Source: Zopfochytrium polystomum
Taxonomy: Eukaryota > Chytridiomycota > Chytridiomycetes > Chytridiales > Chytridiaceae
Length of the DNA stretch: 64,000 bases
Direction: 5' to 3'
NCBI GenBank assembly: GCA_025765615.1
Contig: JAIVFJ010000060.1
Coordinates: forward strand, 62,001 to 126,000
How positions within the stretch are numbered: the first letter of the stretch is position 1; each line of letters begins with the position of its first letter. Shown piece after piece: positions 12,101-22,639 of this stretch. Both the position numbers and the translations under genes were made by a program. Below the pieces are notes generated by a model, which was given only the letters and a program-made list of their open reading frames with translations, was not told the DNA's origin and made no database searches.

Positions 12101-12469
12101 ATCCTCCGCTCCAAGGGCGTTGCTGCTGTTTAGAGCAGAGTCGGCAGCGGAGGAACTGTTGCTGATGATGATCGCCACCTTTTGAAGAAGTGATGATGAT
12201 GATGACGATGATGATAGGCTGCTGCTGCTGCTGGTCGCGCCGCCGCCGCCGCCGCCCGCAGGAGCAGCAGTAGAAGAGACCTCAGTGGGGGTGGTAGCGG
12301 CGGGGGCGGGGGCGGGGGCGAAGGTGGCGTCCGAGGGGGGCGCGGCGGCGGTGGCGGCGGTGGCGGCGTCGGCGCCGTTACTGCTGGTGCTGTTGCTGCT
12401 GTTGTCGATGATGCCGGCGGCGGCGGCGGATAGAACCGTCGTTGTGCTGCTGTCCTTCTCCACCACCAT
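9179..12469 (-). CDS. HP1-like chromodomain / chromo shadow domain protein, 925 aa
   Basis: Five exons: 12469-11180, 11077-11000, 10757-9426, 9318-9280, 9217-9179, all joined in phase 0. The chromodomain spans the first junctions: VYEVQAILEHRW ends exon 1 and LEYLIRWKGYESDDNTWEP fills exon 2. The three aromatic cage positions (Y, W, Y) that hold methyl-lysine in HP1 are present. The C-terminus resembles a chromo shadow domain (DWDGMIEEVVLVDD, CRVVVRWK, ending LVDFLVERIKL), with an Ala-rich insert of about 35 residues inside it. The N-terminal ~410 residues and the hinge are low-complexity Ser/Ala/Asp/Arg sequence, so the protein is several times longer than usual HP1. The role in heterochromatin is inferred from domain order. 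Weak points: the exon 3 donor is GTCCGT, and the exon 3 acceptor follows an A-run. Confidence 0.8.
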
Positions 12470-13089
12470 GTTGTAATTATTATTTATTTTTTGTAATCCT
12501 TTTTTCTTTTTTTTCTTTCATTTTTATTTTTTATTTTTTTTCCCTCTGTCTTTTTCTTCCCCCCAACAACCTTCTGTTGACAAGGAAGTCTTCGAGAAAA
12601 AAAAAATAAAAAAAATCCACACAAACAAAAAGAAAAGAAAGGGCCTCTTCGGAGACCCCAAATATTTGAAAAAAACCAAAAAAGGGCTGACAATATATAT
12701 ATTCTTGGATTAGAAGAAAGACAAAAGCATTGCTTGAAATGGAAGAAAGACAAAAGCTTATGATGGGAAACGGAGCACAACCGGAAAAACTACTGTCCCT
12801 TTCCTGCTGCTCTGTTTGTGTCCCTTCAATTGTTCAGTATCATTAGTGAGGTGTTTCTCAATTTGATTTCTGCCCTGCGAGGAGTGGGTTAGAAAAGTGG
12901 ATATTGGTGCTTGGGAAGGTTAGACCAATGTTATTCCCAAACTTCAAAGAATTGGCCAGAAGAGGGCTGTGGACATTTATGAGATTTTCGAGTGTCTCGC
13001 ATATGAGGTGTTAATCATAATTTAGGTTCACTGACCTCCAACTTTACTATGATATATATAATGCACTGCATATCTTCTCCAATAATGTA
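12470..13089. other. upstream region of HP1-like gene
   Basis: A/T-rich sequence with T and A runs from 12480 to 12720, then AT-rich unique-looking sequence up to the R1 repeat. No gene seen; the first ~250 bp probably hold the promoter and leader of the HP1-like gene. Confidence 0.5.
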
Positions 13090-13311
13090 TGTCAACAGTC
13101 TACTCTGAGTGAGTGAGTGGAAGGAGCGAATGAAGTGGAGAGGTGTGTTTGGGGGTGGTCGTTCTCCCCAACTTGGAGAGAAAGAGAAAAACTCTGGTAT
13201 GTATTATTGATACAGAATGATGATATACATGCTATAATACTCGCTTGGCAAGCATGACCAGCACTGGGTATGAACCTCTCCTATATTATCTGCTGGAGCA
13301 GAGGAGGAGGC
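13090..13311 (-). repeat. R1 LTR fragment (R1-a, inverted)
   Basis: Reverse-complement of the 3' half of the R1 element at 24885-25294. It starts TGTCAACAGTCTACTCTGAG on the plus strand and loses similarity near 13311. It forms an inverted pair with R1-b. Confidence 0.7.
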
Positions 13312-14028
13312 AAACCCCCAAATCAATGAAAAATGGTATCTCTGAATCCCAAAAAGGGAGCTGAAAATGGAACCCCCAGTACAAACAGATCAAAAAATGG
13401 TAGCTTTGGCCAGAGCCGTGGCCCACAGTGCTGGTGGGGATTCAATCCCTGGTGTGCTATTATATCTGTGCAAGCTCTGGACTAAGCAAGCTAATTTACA
13501 ATGTCTTGTGTCTTTGTTCTCGAATTTTGTCCATGCTGTCATTACAAAGAGTCCTCCACCTCAGAGGCGGTTCCAAAACCTTTCATAATTTGGAATAAAT
13601 ATTGAATAAAAAAAAGGGAAACCTGAAATATCATCAGGGTTTTTAAGAAAGGACTAACTGGGGTGTTGTGGGGATAGAATGAAATGTTGGTCTTTTCGAG
13701 AGATTGAAGGACAGGGAGGTGGGTGGAACAGAGGCACATTCAAATGGCGCATCAAAATATACTAGGCCTTCATTGATTTCCTCAGGGGTCTAAGGAACGT
13801 AGGAAACTGGTTACTATCCACATTAAAAAACCTTGATTCTTCTCATTGGTGACAAAGTAGCTACTAAAGAATTCTGCTGATAGCTTCCTGTTCAGGGAAA
13901 TTTGCATTTTTGGCATTTTAATATCTAATGACCTATTGGAATAGACCGGTGCAGATGAGATATGGAAACCCTTCTTTTCTCACTCGCATCCTTGTCAATT
14001 TCATTTAGCAGTTCAACTGTTGGCAAAT
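13312..14028. other. sequence between two inverted R1 fragments
   Basis: AT-rich, no protein-like frame longer than about 70 codons and no known motif. Its position between opposite-facing R1 fragments suggests repeat-derived DNA. Confidence 0.4.
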
Positions 14029-14213
14029 ACCTGGTGTCAACAGTTTTCCTCCTCCTTTGCTCAAGCAGATAAAATAGGAGAGGGTCATACCCTGTGCTGG
14101 TCATGCTCGCCAAGCGAGTATTATAGTGTGCATATCACCATTATGTATCAATAATTCATAACAGATTTTTCTCTTTCTCTCTAAGTTGGGGAGAAGGAGG
14201 TCGAGCACACATA
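14029..14213 (+). repeat. R1 LTR fragment (R1-b)
   Basis: Matches the middle of the R1 element at 24885-25294 from ACCTGGTGTCAACAGTTTTC through the GTTGGGGAGAAGGA segment, then diverges. Both ends look truncated. Confidence 0.7.
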
Positions 14214-14971
14214 TAAACAGGGGGGTTACATAGACCCTAATTGCAGCTCTTCTCACTATCAAAGATGACAAAGATCATTGCAATTATTGCAGGAATCTTG
14301 GTTGCCAAGACCAGAAATTAAGTCTACATAGAGTGTGGGACATCAAAAACAAGCAAATTCGAAATCGACATTCCCCTATTTAAATTTTCGTTTCGGCCTA
14401 TGTATAATGTCAAATGACTCTCCTCAACCAGGCGTGTTCATTTCTACAGAGAAACAATTAAATATACCAAATTAAATTAACCAATTTTTTGGTGCCAACG
14501 CCAATTTCTTTCCTTTTGGTTTTGCATGCAAGGAAGCAGACAGTTTGTCACTGATGTCAAAGTTATTTTCAATTTGCTGCAGGCAAGCATGCTGGAATAG
14601 GCAATTATCCATTGTAACAAACCGATGTTGCAGATTGGTAACAGCAACAGACCTTGTGGGGCTGCCTTTTTGTTTGCAGTGCTGTGGTAGTTGTAGACTT
14701 TCCTCAACAAGGGACATCTACAACAACCACAAGAAGACTTGAAAGAAAGTGAGGAAAGAACAAAGACAAGGAGAGACAGAAAGAGACAAAGAAAGAGTGA
14801 GAGAGGGAGAGAGAGGGAAAGACACAGAAAATTAACCGATCCTGATCAAAAAAAAACCTCTCTCTCTCTCACCAACTCCCTCTTGCTCCACCCCACGTCC
14901 GCAGCCCCTATCGTCCTCGTCCACAGGCGTCGCTATCAGTACCACCACCGCAACTACCACCACTCTCTGGC
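14214..14971. other. repeat-flanking sequence, no gene seen
   Basis: Includes a purine-rich stretch with GAGA runs (14735-14830) and CT-rich sequence. Short frames on both strands show no recognisable domain. Confidence 0.4.
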
Positions 14972-16388
14972 TGTGAGACAATACTCACTCCTTGACCCTG
15001 GGATCTAGGCCCTAGAGTGAGGGAAAGCAAATAATAGGCTAAAACTGACTTTATTGGGCTGTTGTCTAGGGGGTGTTTCAACCCTACTACTTGCCTAGTC
15101 CACGAAGTATCCCTACTGATCTGTCTAACAGGGGTCTCAAACACAAAGAATGAACATTCAGAGGGACAATCCTCTGAGGGATTGGTGCCAGAGCACTGAT
15201 TACTTGCATGGCTGTGGGCCGATGTGAGGGGAAACAGAAGGGCACTCCCAAGGGAGCAACACAACCGCAGGATAAAGAGAGAGAAGAGGGAAACGGGGGT
15301 TTTTATCTCAGGAACCTAATCTCAAATACAAAAGGAGCAGTTAATAGCGACGGGACGGACAGGACGCAACCTAGTGCCCCTTGTCGTGGACGGGGCTGTG
15401 GGAGCCCTCATCGTTGCCAGTGACGAGGGGGAGAGAGAAGGGGAGTCGACCATGTAGGGGTCAGAAGGTCACCAATCGGGAACTTGCACGCGGAAACACC
15501 AACAATCGTACATGCACCCCACCAGGCCGCATCAGCACGATCACTCGACCAACAGGCTCTATTGCATTGCACTCGTACTCATACATCTCACCCTCACAGC
15601 AATAGGACTGAGGCAGGCACTCATAGATCAAACTCTCAGGTGTTGGGGGCCGCGCAGATTGCAGCTGCCAACACCATCACAGGGACGTTGATGCCGCCAT
15701 CATTGCCCGGCAGCAGGCAAGTGCCTGTGATCCTCACTCCAACACAGAGTCAGCAGTGTCATGCCATCACAAGAAGGGCCAACAACATTCCCCAGTGGCG
15801 CCTTAAGAGGGGCCTCACTAAGAGATGACATACTCACCTGGGTGCGTACCACCACTCACTGATCTCACCTTGTGAGCCAGATGGATTTGACGGGACTCTG
15901 TATTGATGCCAAAGGACAGAAATCAGATTGAAGAAAAAAGGAAAAAAGAGAAATAGCCCAAAACAAAGAGAGAGAAAATTGACAAGTTAACCCCCCCCCT
16001 GACTTGGAGCATCCACCACAAATGCTCTAAGTCCCCCAACCCTATGCGAGTATGTACAAGAGCTGAAAATAAATAATAAATTAGGTGGGTGTGGGGTACA
16101 GCCTGTCAGGCACCCCATCCCTAGGCAACCAGGCAGTCTCTGTTAGTAACCGAAAAAGAAAATATGTTGAGAAAACCCTGTCCCAACAGAAACTGTTAAG
16201 ACAAAAGTAGTAAAAGTAGGCCCAATAATAAAGACGGGTTAGCTGCAAATACCCTTTGATAACGCCCTTGGAAACTAAAGAACCAGGAATAATAGGGGTC
16301 CTGATCCTTGCGGTTTTATGACAGGTACACTTGATTTTGCAAATAAAATCCCTAGACTTTATCACTGAGACCTTGGTGAAGTCTCACA
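14972..16388 (-). repeat. R2 repeat copy b (1.42 kb, inverted relative to copy a)
   Basis: Ends are TGTGAGAC at 14972 and GTCTCACA at 16388, an 8-bp perfect inverted terminal pair. Its sequence is the reverse complement of 49518-50879, end to end. TG...CA termini suggest a long LTR or a solo LTR. The flanking 5-mers (CTGGC, TTTGC) do not match, so no target duplication is preserved. No coding potential is apparent. Confidence 0.75.
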
Positions 16389-16951
16389 TTTGCCTGGGCG
16401 GAAGAAATTGGGCCCGTTTGTGTGTGTCTCACATCTCTCTCCCCTTCCTCCCCCCCGCAGACTGTCTACTACTCCTACATCAAGACAATGGTCATAGGGC
16501 GCAGCACAACGCTCGACAAGGTCCTCAAGGTGATCCTGCTCATGGTCGTAACAACCGCTCCGCCTCCGCCGAAATCAACCTGCTGGCTGTGCTGCCCAAC
16601 CACTGCAGCGGTAGGTCCCGTCTGGCCTTCACCTCACCTGCAGTCAGAGCCAGCTTTGTCTAAACAGCACCTTCTACACCATCGCTCAGAGTAAACTGTT
16701 GACAACATCAGTAGCAGAGAGTCTCAGGCGGCAACGTGGAACCTGGCAGGACTGAGTGAACAAGGAATATGCAAAGGCACTTCTGCTTTTCGGGAGAACG
16801 TCCTTAAACGCGCTTCGAGATAGTACAAACAACAGGCAAATGGAATACCTGGCTACTTCTTGGCTAGAGAAGTAGCTGAGTGACATGCTCACTTTTACGA
16901 ACATGAAAGGATTTCGATCGCAGCTTTGTCGAATCGTTAGTATCTCGATAG
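16389..16951. other. unassigned stretch with one exon-like segment (16461-16529, plus strand)
   Basis: A pyrimidine-rich tract ending CCCGCAG at 16460 precedes 23 open codons reading TVYYSYIKTMVIGRST, and GTGATC follows at 16530. The reading is reminiscent of the start of an FHA domain (x-I-G-R-S/T), and another frame just downstream reads NRSASAEINLLAVLPNH. No complete gene could be assembled, so this may be a host-gene fragment or a pseudogene. Confidence 0.3.
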
Positions 16952-17037
16952 CACCCATGCAGGGGGTCGAACCCTGGACCTTCTCCTGTCAACTCAGATT
17001 ATAGAAGGGAGACGCAATACCACTTTGCTACACGGGT
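16952..17037 (-). tRNA. tRNA-Arg (anticodon UCU) with 14-nt intron
   Basis: The minus strand folds into a full cloverleaf: acceptor ACCCGTG/CATGGGT, D stem GCAA/TTGC within an A-box TAGCAAAGTGG, anticodon stem TCTCC/GGAGA, and T arm CAGGG/CCCTG around TTCGACC. The anticodon loop is 14 nt too long. Removing TAATCTGAGTTGAC after position 37 leaves the loop CTTCTAA with anticodon TCT. Discriminator base is G; CCA is not encoded. No strong T-run terminator is seen close downstream. The gene sits between degenerate repeats, and LTR elements often insert near tRNA genes. Confidence 0.9.
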
Positions 17038-19283
17038 TAGTGTGAAAAATGTACAAATGGACAAATCTTTGGCAAGTACATTCCTCCCTGGTTCTTTCTT
17101 CTAAATACCTTACTTCTCTGATTGAGGATTTGGAGGGAGTGAAGGAGGTGAAGACGAGTGTTGTTTGTGTGTTTGTCAGCGGTGTGGCCTATTTCATTAT
17201 CGCCATATTGTATGGAGCTTGAAAACAGCTTAGGCCTCTCACCACAAGAGAAACAATTTTTTTCTCAGTAAATACCTCATACAGAGTTTGTTGAGGTTTT
17301 AATTGACCAAGAGGATAAAAAATCATAGCTCCGAGGCGTGAGGAGGAGGTGGAAGTGAGGCAACCGAGTTTCTTAATTTAGAACTTAATTCTTCTTCTTA
17401 TTCTCTTTAATTTCTAGCCTGACACGTCCTTTCAGTCCAGAACAAGAATCTGAGGGTATCTCTTCTTCTAGTCTACTGATTGCTCTAATTGCTCTATCTA
17501 CGCGATTATAACTATGTGTGATTGATTTCCCCCTTAACTGCGCCCATCCTTCAAAGGACCCAATGGCGCTGGATAAGGTCTCGTACCAAGGAAACCCTTG
17601 TGTTCTGGGGCTCCAGGTTACACGCTGCGTAGATCGCGGAGGGTACATTGACACAGTTGAGATGACTGCGGGGGACACGGGGGAGGGCCTGTCTCTCACC
17701 GATCTGCTGTGCCGCTGGCCCACGAAGGCGATACTGTGTGGCTGACAGAGGAGGTCAGTGACTGTGGGCAACAGACAAAGTATGTATGTCTCTTCACCTA
17801 TTGGTGTGGGCAGAAATGCAGTTGTTGTGGTCTCAGTTGTTGACTCTTTAGGAAGGGGCATTTTCCTACCAGTGTCAGCAGGGCTGCAGGCGTGGGAAGC
17901 GTGCTCGCAAGTGCGCATAAGGCAGCGCTTCGTCAAGGTGCCCCCTTTTAATTATTGACACTTTCCTATTTTCAAGCCAAAGGTTTTTTCTTTGGAAATA
18001 GGTGAGTGGTTGTTCTCTGGCAGGAAGGAAGAAAGAGCGGAGGTGATCGCGCGCTCCTCACGCGATCACACTCGTCCACGGGCTCTACCTCTCTCGCTCT
18101 CTCGGTGGATTCGATGGTGGTGGACGGTGGATGCAGCCGTGCTATGCACGTCAGCACCCACAACTGCCTTTGCCGCAACGAGCAGGTGCGACTCTGTGGA
18201 GAGTGGTCACAACGCAGACATCTTTGGGTTGTCGAAGTGGCGGCGGTAGGCACCCCTTTCCCCTTTCTCTCTCTCTTCCTCTCTCCCTCTCATTCCTGGC
18301 CAGCAAGCGGGCAAGTTTTGTGCGCAGTGGGTGCGCGCAGTAGCACAGCCACACACCCACACTGCCACACACCCGCACAACATCCCCTGTCCCCTTTATA
18401 AATTTCCTTAGGACTTTATGTTGACTTTTCCCGTCGTTGATGTTAAGTATTCATCACTTGTGCTATTCTTCGATTTGATAAGTGACCTGGAGTTACTCAC
18501 CGTCACAAAGGCTTGCTTCCCATTAGACCACGCAGGGTGCATCACCTGTTCCTATCCTGTCTCTCTGCGCAGTGAAGGGAGCATTATTTTTCAAGGCAGA
18601 TCCCAATCTGATTTGAACTTCCATTCTGTCAACCTGAGAAACCTTTCTGCCTGACTGCGATCCAGCCTGACATGATTCAGTCAACATCGGAGGTGAAGTA
18701 ATCCGTCTACAGAGGCGGCAGACAGGCTAGTAATACCTGTCCAGTTCTCATTGCAGCCTGTGTGGACCCATGAAGGGATTGAAGTCTGTGTATGGTGGAG
18801 ACAGGTGCATGGCGCCTGTTGGAACTCTCTCAGTCCGTGCCGGCAAAACGACTTTGCCAAGTGGGAGCGAATTTGTAGAGTGGAGTTAGAGAGGGACCAG
18901 GGGGAAGGGGCAATGAATTAGGAGCTAAGAAACATGATTTGACTGAAAGTTTAAAGTCTCAAATGGAATTTTTTCTTGCAAGGAGAATTTTAACACTTTG
19001 TTGACACCTTCCTACCACAAACACAACGAGACTGCCATAGATTACACTCCCCCTCCACTTTCCCCCTTCGCATTTTGGATTCCTCCTTATTCATATTCTT
19101 ACAAATTACAACCCAAGGAGGAGGAAGTAGCGGGAGTAAACAGAACTGGTTGGAAAGTGAGAGGAGGGGGAGGGTAGTGGGTGAATCGTTATGAGGGAGG
19201 GGACACAAACTGAGAGAGCGCAGCCCACAAGCAAAAACGCTAAATGGGCTGAGAACGCCTCCCCCCCCCCTTTTTGGTTGGGT
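17038..19283. other. 2.2 kb without an assignable gene
   Basis: Two overlapping open stretches on opposite strands (minus 17936-17385, 183 codons; plus 17518-17958, one stop) look partly protein-like but match no family I recognise. A plus-strand stretch at 18418-18654 is also open. Splice-like signals occur, but no consistent multi-exon model emerges. Mixed composition suggests a decayed gene or element. Confidence 0.35.
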
Positions 19284-19604
19284 TCAATTCAGCATGTAGT
19301 CAGCAAACTCGTACGCGTAACAGGCAGTTGCACCAGCGACAGCAGCAGAGAGCAGGATGGGGCCAGGGCGCCTCGACTGCAGGGTGTGGGGGATAAGAGA
19401 GAAGCCATAGACTAGGCCCCAAGCTGTTTTTTTTTGGGGGGCAAAACAAGGGGTGGGTTGATGAGGAAAGAGTGATGTGGGACTAAACAAAAAAAATGAA
19501 AAAAAAGAAGAACAGGGACAAAAAACCTGTTGCCATTGAAGGACCGTTCTCTTGGTCGATGGAGGTGATGTATCTGCGTGTTTGAGAGAGAGAGAGAGAG
19601 AGAG

Positions 19605-19641
<37 letters not shown>

Positions 19642-19849
19642 TGTGTGATGTGTGATGTGTGATGTGTGATCAGTGTGCTTGTCAATACTCAACAGTCAAT
19701 TGAATTTGGAAGTCCGGGGGGGGTGGGTAGAATCGCATTCCCTTACCCAGACAGGCCAAAGACGCCGGCGAATCCGCCGCCAATGACCAGGGAAGGCCAG
19801 CCGGGCGCTTTCCGAATCATTTGAGGGGCGGACGCGATGACTGGGGGGG

Positions 19850-19894
<45 letters not shown>

Positions 19895-20083
19895 ATTGGC
19901 CGTGCGTGTTTGCAGCGTTTTGTTTGTTTGTTTGTTTGTTTTTTTTTGTTTTTGTTGTTTGTTATTTGTTGTTGTGAGATGGAGAGAAAGGGCGAGCAGG
20001 AGAAGGCGAGCAGAGGCAAGCAAGCAATCAAGCAACGCGAGCGGTGTGCACACGCACGCACGCACGATCGGTCTGAGAGAGAG

Positions 20084-20135
<52 letters not shown>

Positions 20136-20399
20136 GCACTCACTCACTCACTCACTATTCTCACTCGGTCTCACTCGGTATCACTCCGTCTCACTCACAC
20201 TCCACTCACAGGCGGCAGACAGGCCCCATGCCGGGTACGGCGACAGGCCGATGCGCGACGTGTCTGGTCCGTTGACGAGCGGCGGCAGGCCCGCCCGCAC
20301 CAGCCGCGCGTTGAGGGCGTCCGCGGCGTCCTCGAACCGCCCGCGCAGCGTCGTCGCCGTCGTCGTCGTTGTTGTTGGTGCCCTCGCCGTTCCTGACAT
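19284..20399 (-). CDS. AIM19-like mitochondrial membrane protein
   Basis: Four exons: 20399-20210, 19840-19747, 19573-19527, 19423-19284. Phases 1, 2, 1 join exactly and give 156 residues, close to the ~157 of yeast Aim19 as I recall it. Key segments: LSPYPAWGLSAA, GWPSLVIGGGFAGVFGL, then SIDQENGPSMATAWGLVYGF and a final hydrophobic helix ending in EFADYML. The ENG...AWxLxY block is the feature that recalls Aim19 (altered inheritance of mitochondria). Three to four membrane segments are likely, after an N-terminal Thr-rich region. Exon 3 is only 47 nt. Introns hold microsatellites ((GT)n, (CA)n, (GA)n). The molecular role of the family is not established, as far as I know. Confidence 0.75.
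20085..20132 (+). repeat. (CA)n microsatellite in intron 1 of the AIM19-like gene
   Basis: About 24 CA units, with a (GT)n tract at 19856-19892 in the same intron. The two opposite-sense tracts could pair in the pre-mRNA. Confidence 0.9.
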
Positions 20400-20645
20400 G
20401 TTTTTGGGGTGGGTGGGTGGGTGGGTGGTCGAATCAAAATTATGTAAAAAGAAAAAAAAAGGGGGGGAAAAAAAATAAAGAAAGAAAGAAAGAAAGAAAG
20501 AAAGGCAAAAGAAAAAGGGGGCCACAACGTCGAAGGAGGAAAACGAGAACGCGCTCGACGCCTCGCTGGTTGCACCAACAACAACCAACACATCCATCCC
20601 TTCGCTCGCTCGGCCCGCACCACTTGAGCCGACCCGTTCATCCAT
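20400..20645. other. upstream region of AIM19-like gene
   Basis: Holds GGGT and GAAA repeat runs and CATC-rich sequence. No gene seen; probable promoter of the minus-strand gene. Confidence 0.5.
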
Positions 20646-21175
20646 TCATCCCATCCATCCCATCCGTTCCATCCCGTCTATCCCATCCATGAACGGCGCA
20701 GCAGCAGCGACGGCCGCAGCAAGGTCCGCCGTTGGACGAGGAGGAAGAGGAGGCGGAGGAGGGCGACGCGCCGCAGCAGGGCTCTTCAGGATTTCCGTCG
20801 CTTCGTCGTCGTCGTCGTCGTTAATGCCGCCCTCGTCGTCCGCGCGATCATCCGCATCAACATCATTATCATCGTCACCAGAAGCCTCAGCACGGTCCTC
20901 CGCGCACCACCACCACCGCGCGCAACGACAACACTCGAGCTGGATCGCTCTTGGGGCCGCGCCGCTGCCACTATCGTCGTTCGCGTCGTCTTCGTCGTCG
21001 TTGTCGTCTTTGCCGTCGTCGTCACACGCGCTGCGGTGGACCGGCGGCACGCCAACGACGGCCTCACCATCAGCGTTCTTGTCAGCAGCGGCCTCCGCGT
21101 TTCTATCCTCTCCCTCGTCCCCCACCTCCACTTCCTTCTCTGCGACGGCGTCGTCGTCGTCCCTCCCTCCCGACT

Positions 21176-21210
<35 letters not shown>

Positions 21211-21346
21211 GGTATCGCGTCGGCTGCCTCCACTGGCATTCTGGCTTCGGCGGCGGCGGCTGTGCGGAGACCGGGAACGGGACTGGGCGGCGTACTGCCG
21301 TGGCTGTGCGAGCCTGACGACGATTCCTAACTGTAACAACCAGCAC
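20646..21346 (-). other. low-complexity open region, coding strand undecided
   Basis: Three frames are open for 150-213 codons because of CGT/CGA repeats. The minus-strand frame is rich in Asp (DDDDDDDDDD near 21190) with a start-like MPVEAADAIPDD. The plus-strand frame is Ser/Ala-rich and starts at 20689. An acidic minus-strand protein with an upstream exon is possible, but no domain supports either reading. Confidence 0.3.
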
Positions 21347-21839
21347 AGTTTATACATGCAGTTGTTTTTCATTTTATTTTCCGCCTTTTTTTTTTGCGGT
21401 GGAAGGGGTTAACAAGGAGAGAGGGAGAGAGGGGGAGTCTAGATAGAGTCGGTGGAAAGGGGGGGTTGAGCGGCAGGCTGTTTGGCAGGGGCCAGCGGTA
21501 ACGACACGCCCAAAAGAAATGAATGAGGTTGACAAAAAAAAGGGAAAAAGTAACGACTAATTTGACGACGACGACGATGGATAGTGAGATGATGGAATGG
21601 ATGGAATAGAATGGATGGAATTGGAATATTGAGCGTGTGTGCGTGCGTGTGTGATTGAGGCTTGTACATTTCTTCTTCATACAGACAGAATAAAGGAAAA
21701 GCTCCTGGCAAAAAAAAAGCAAATGTTGTTGAAATTCACTGTCGATGGCGTCGAGCATGATTGTGACGACGATGTGATCGCGGGAGCAGATGAGACAAGT
21801 TTAGTTTTTTCTTCGAATTGATTCTTGTATTTCTCGTGA
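21347..21839. other. AT-rich intergenic sequence next to copia-2 fragment
   Basis: Contains GAGA and GATGGAAT repeats. A short plus frame (21724-21819, MLLKFTVDGVEHDCDD...) has a protein-like look but ends just before the retroelement and could be a truncated exon. No firm call. Confidence 0.35.
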
Positions 21840-22639
21840 GGGCATATTCCAACACTCCCTCTTGCACAAGCACCTTTAAAAGCAAAACTACTTCAAAGAG
21901 AGAAACTAAGTGAGAGAATTTAAAACACCACTGCCCAGGTGAAAACCCAAACCAATTGACCGATGTGGGAAAACTGTAGCAGGGTGAGGAAAGGAAACGT
22001 ATCAGGGAAGGCACTGCTGAGGAGAGTACTGCAAAAGGGTGCCCAAAACAGCGAAATGAAAGAAGGGAAATCTAACTGGTTTCCCTACCCCGGGGCCTAA
22101 CACACTACTTTACCCTTGCGTGCCATGCACGCCCTCCATGCGGTGCTGTGCGCTGCATTCTTCTCCTTGTCCTTGGTCCGTTTCTGAAGGAAGTGATCTT
22201 CACGGCGTTTCGTCCTAATTGCTTGTACATTCTCAATCAACTTGTTATGTTCAGCTGGTCCCTTGCGTCAGTCAACAAGTCCAAGAAGCATTTGCCCTTC
22301 GAAAACCATGTCATGTCCATGCAGCTTGGTGAGGAGGTCGGCGAGCTGATTGATGGAGGGGACGTGATCAACCTGCACGAGTCCTTCTTCAACAAGCGAC
22401 CAGATGTGGTGGTAGCGAAGTTGAATGTCTGTATGAAGATCTTTCACTGTCATGTGGATTGTCAGTGTGTTGTCCTCATTAGCAGTCAGTGGTAGCTTGA
22501 GGGGCATCTTGACTGACAGGTGAAGGTTGTTAATAGCCTCAAGCTCCCAACTAAGTTCACTGAGGGCAATATACTCTGCTGCTGTTGATGATGTTGGGAC
22601 TGTTGACAAACACGTTGACTTCCACCCAATTGCTCCCCC

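Noticed and set aside
13380..13450. tRNA-like stretch ending in a GATTCAATCC block
   Set aside because: T-arm does not pair, and no acceptor stem or D arm is found.
14035..14213. R1 as an element with TGTCAACAGT/ACTGTTGACA inverted ends
   Set aside because: The CACTG duplication shows that the true left end lies about 175 bp further out at TGTTAGG. The inner pair is internal.
17385..17936. 183-codon minus-strand open frame
   Set aside because: Protein-like in places, but the opposite strand is also nearly open and no family fits. Left as unassigned.
20689..21330. 213-codon Ser/Ala-rich plus-strand frame
   Set aside because: Arises from CGT/CGA triplet repeats that keep several frames open. 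No domain supports it.
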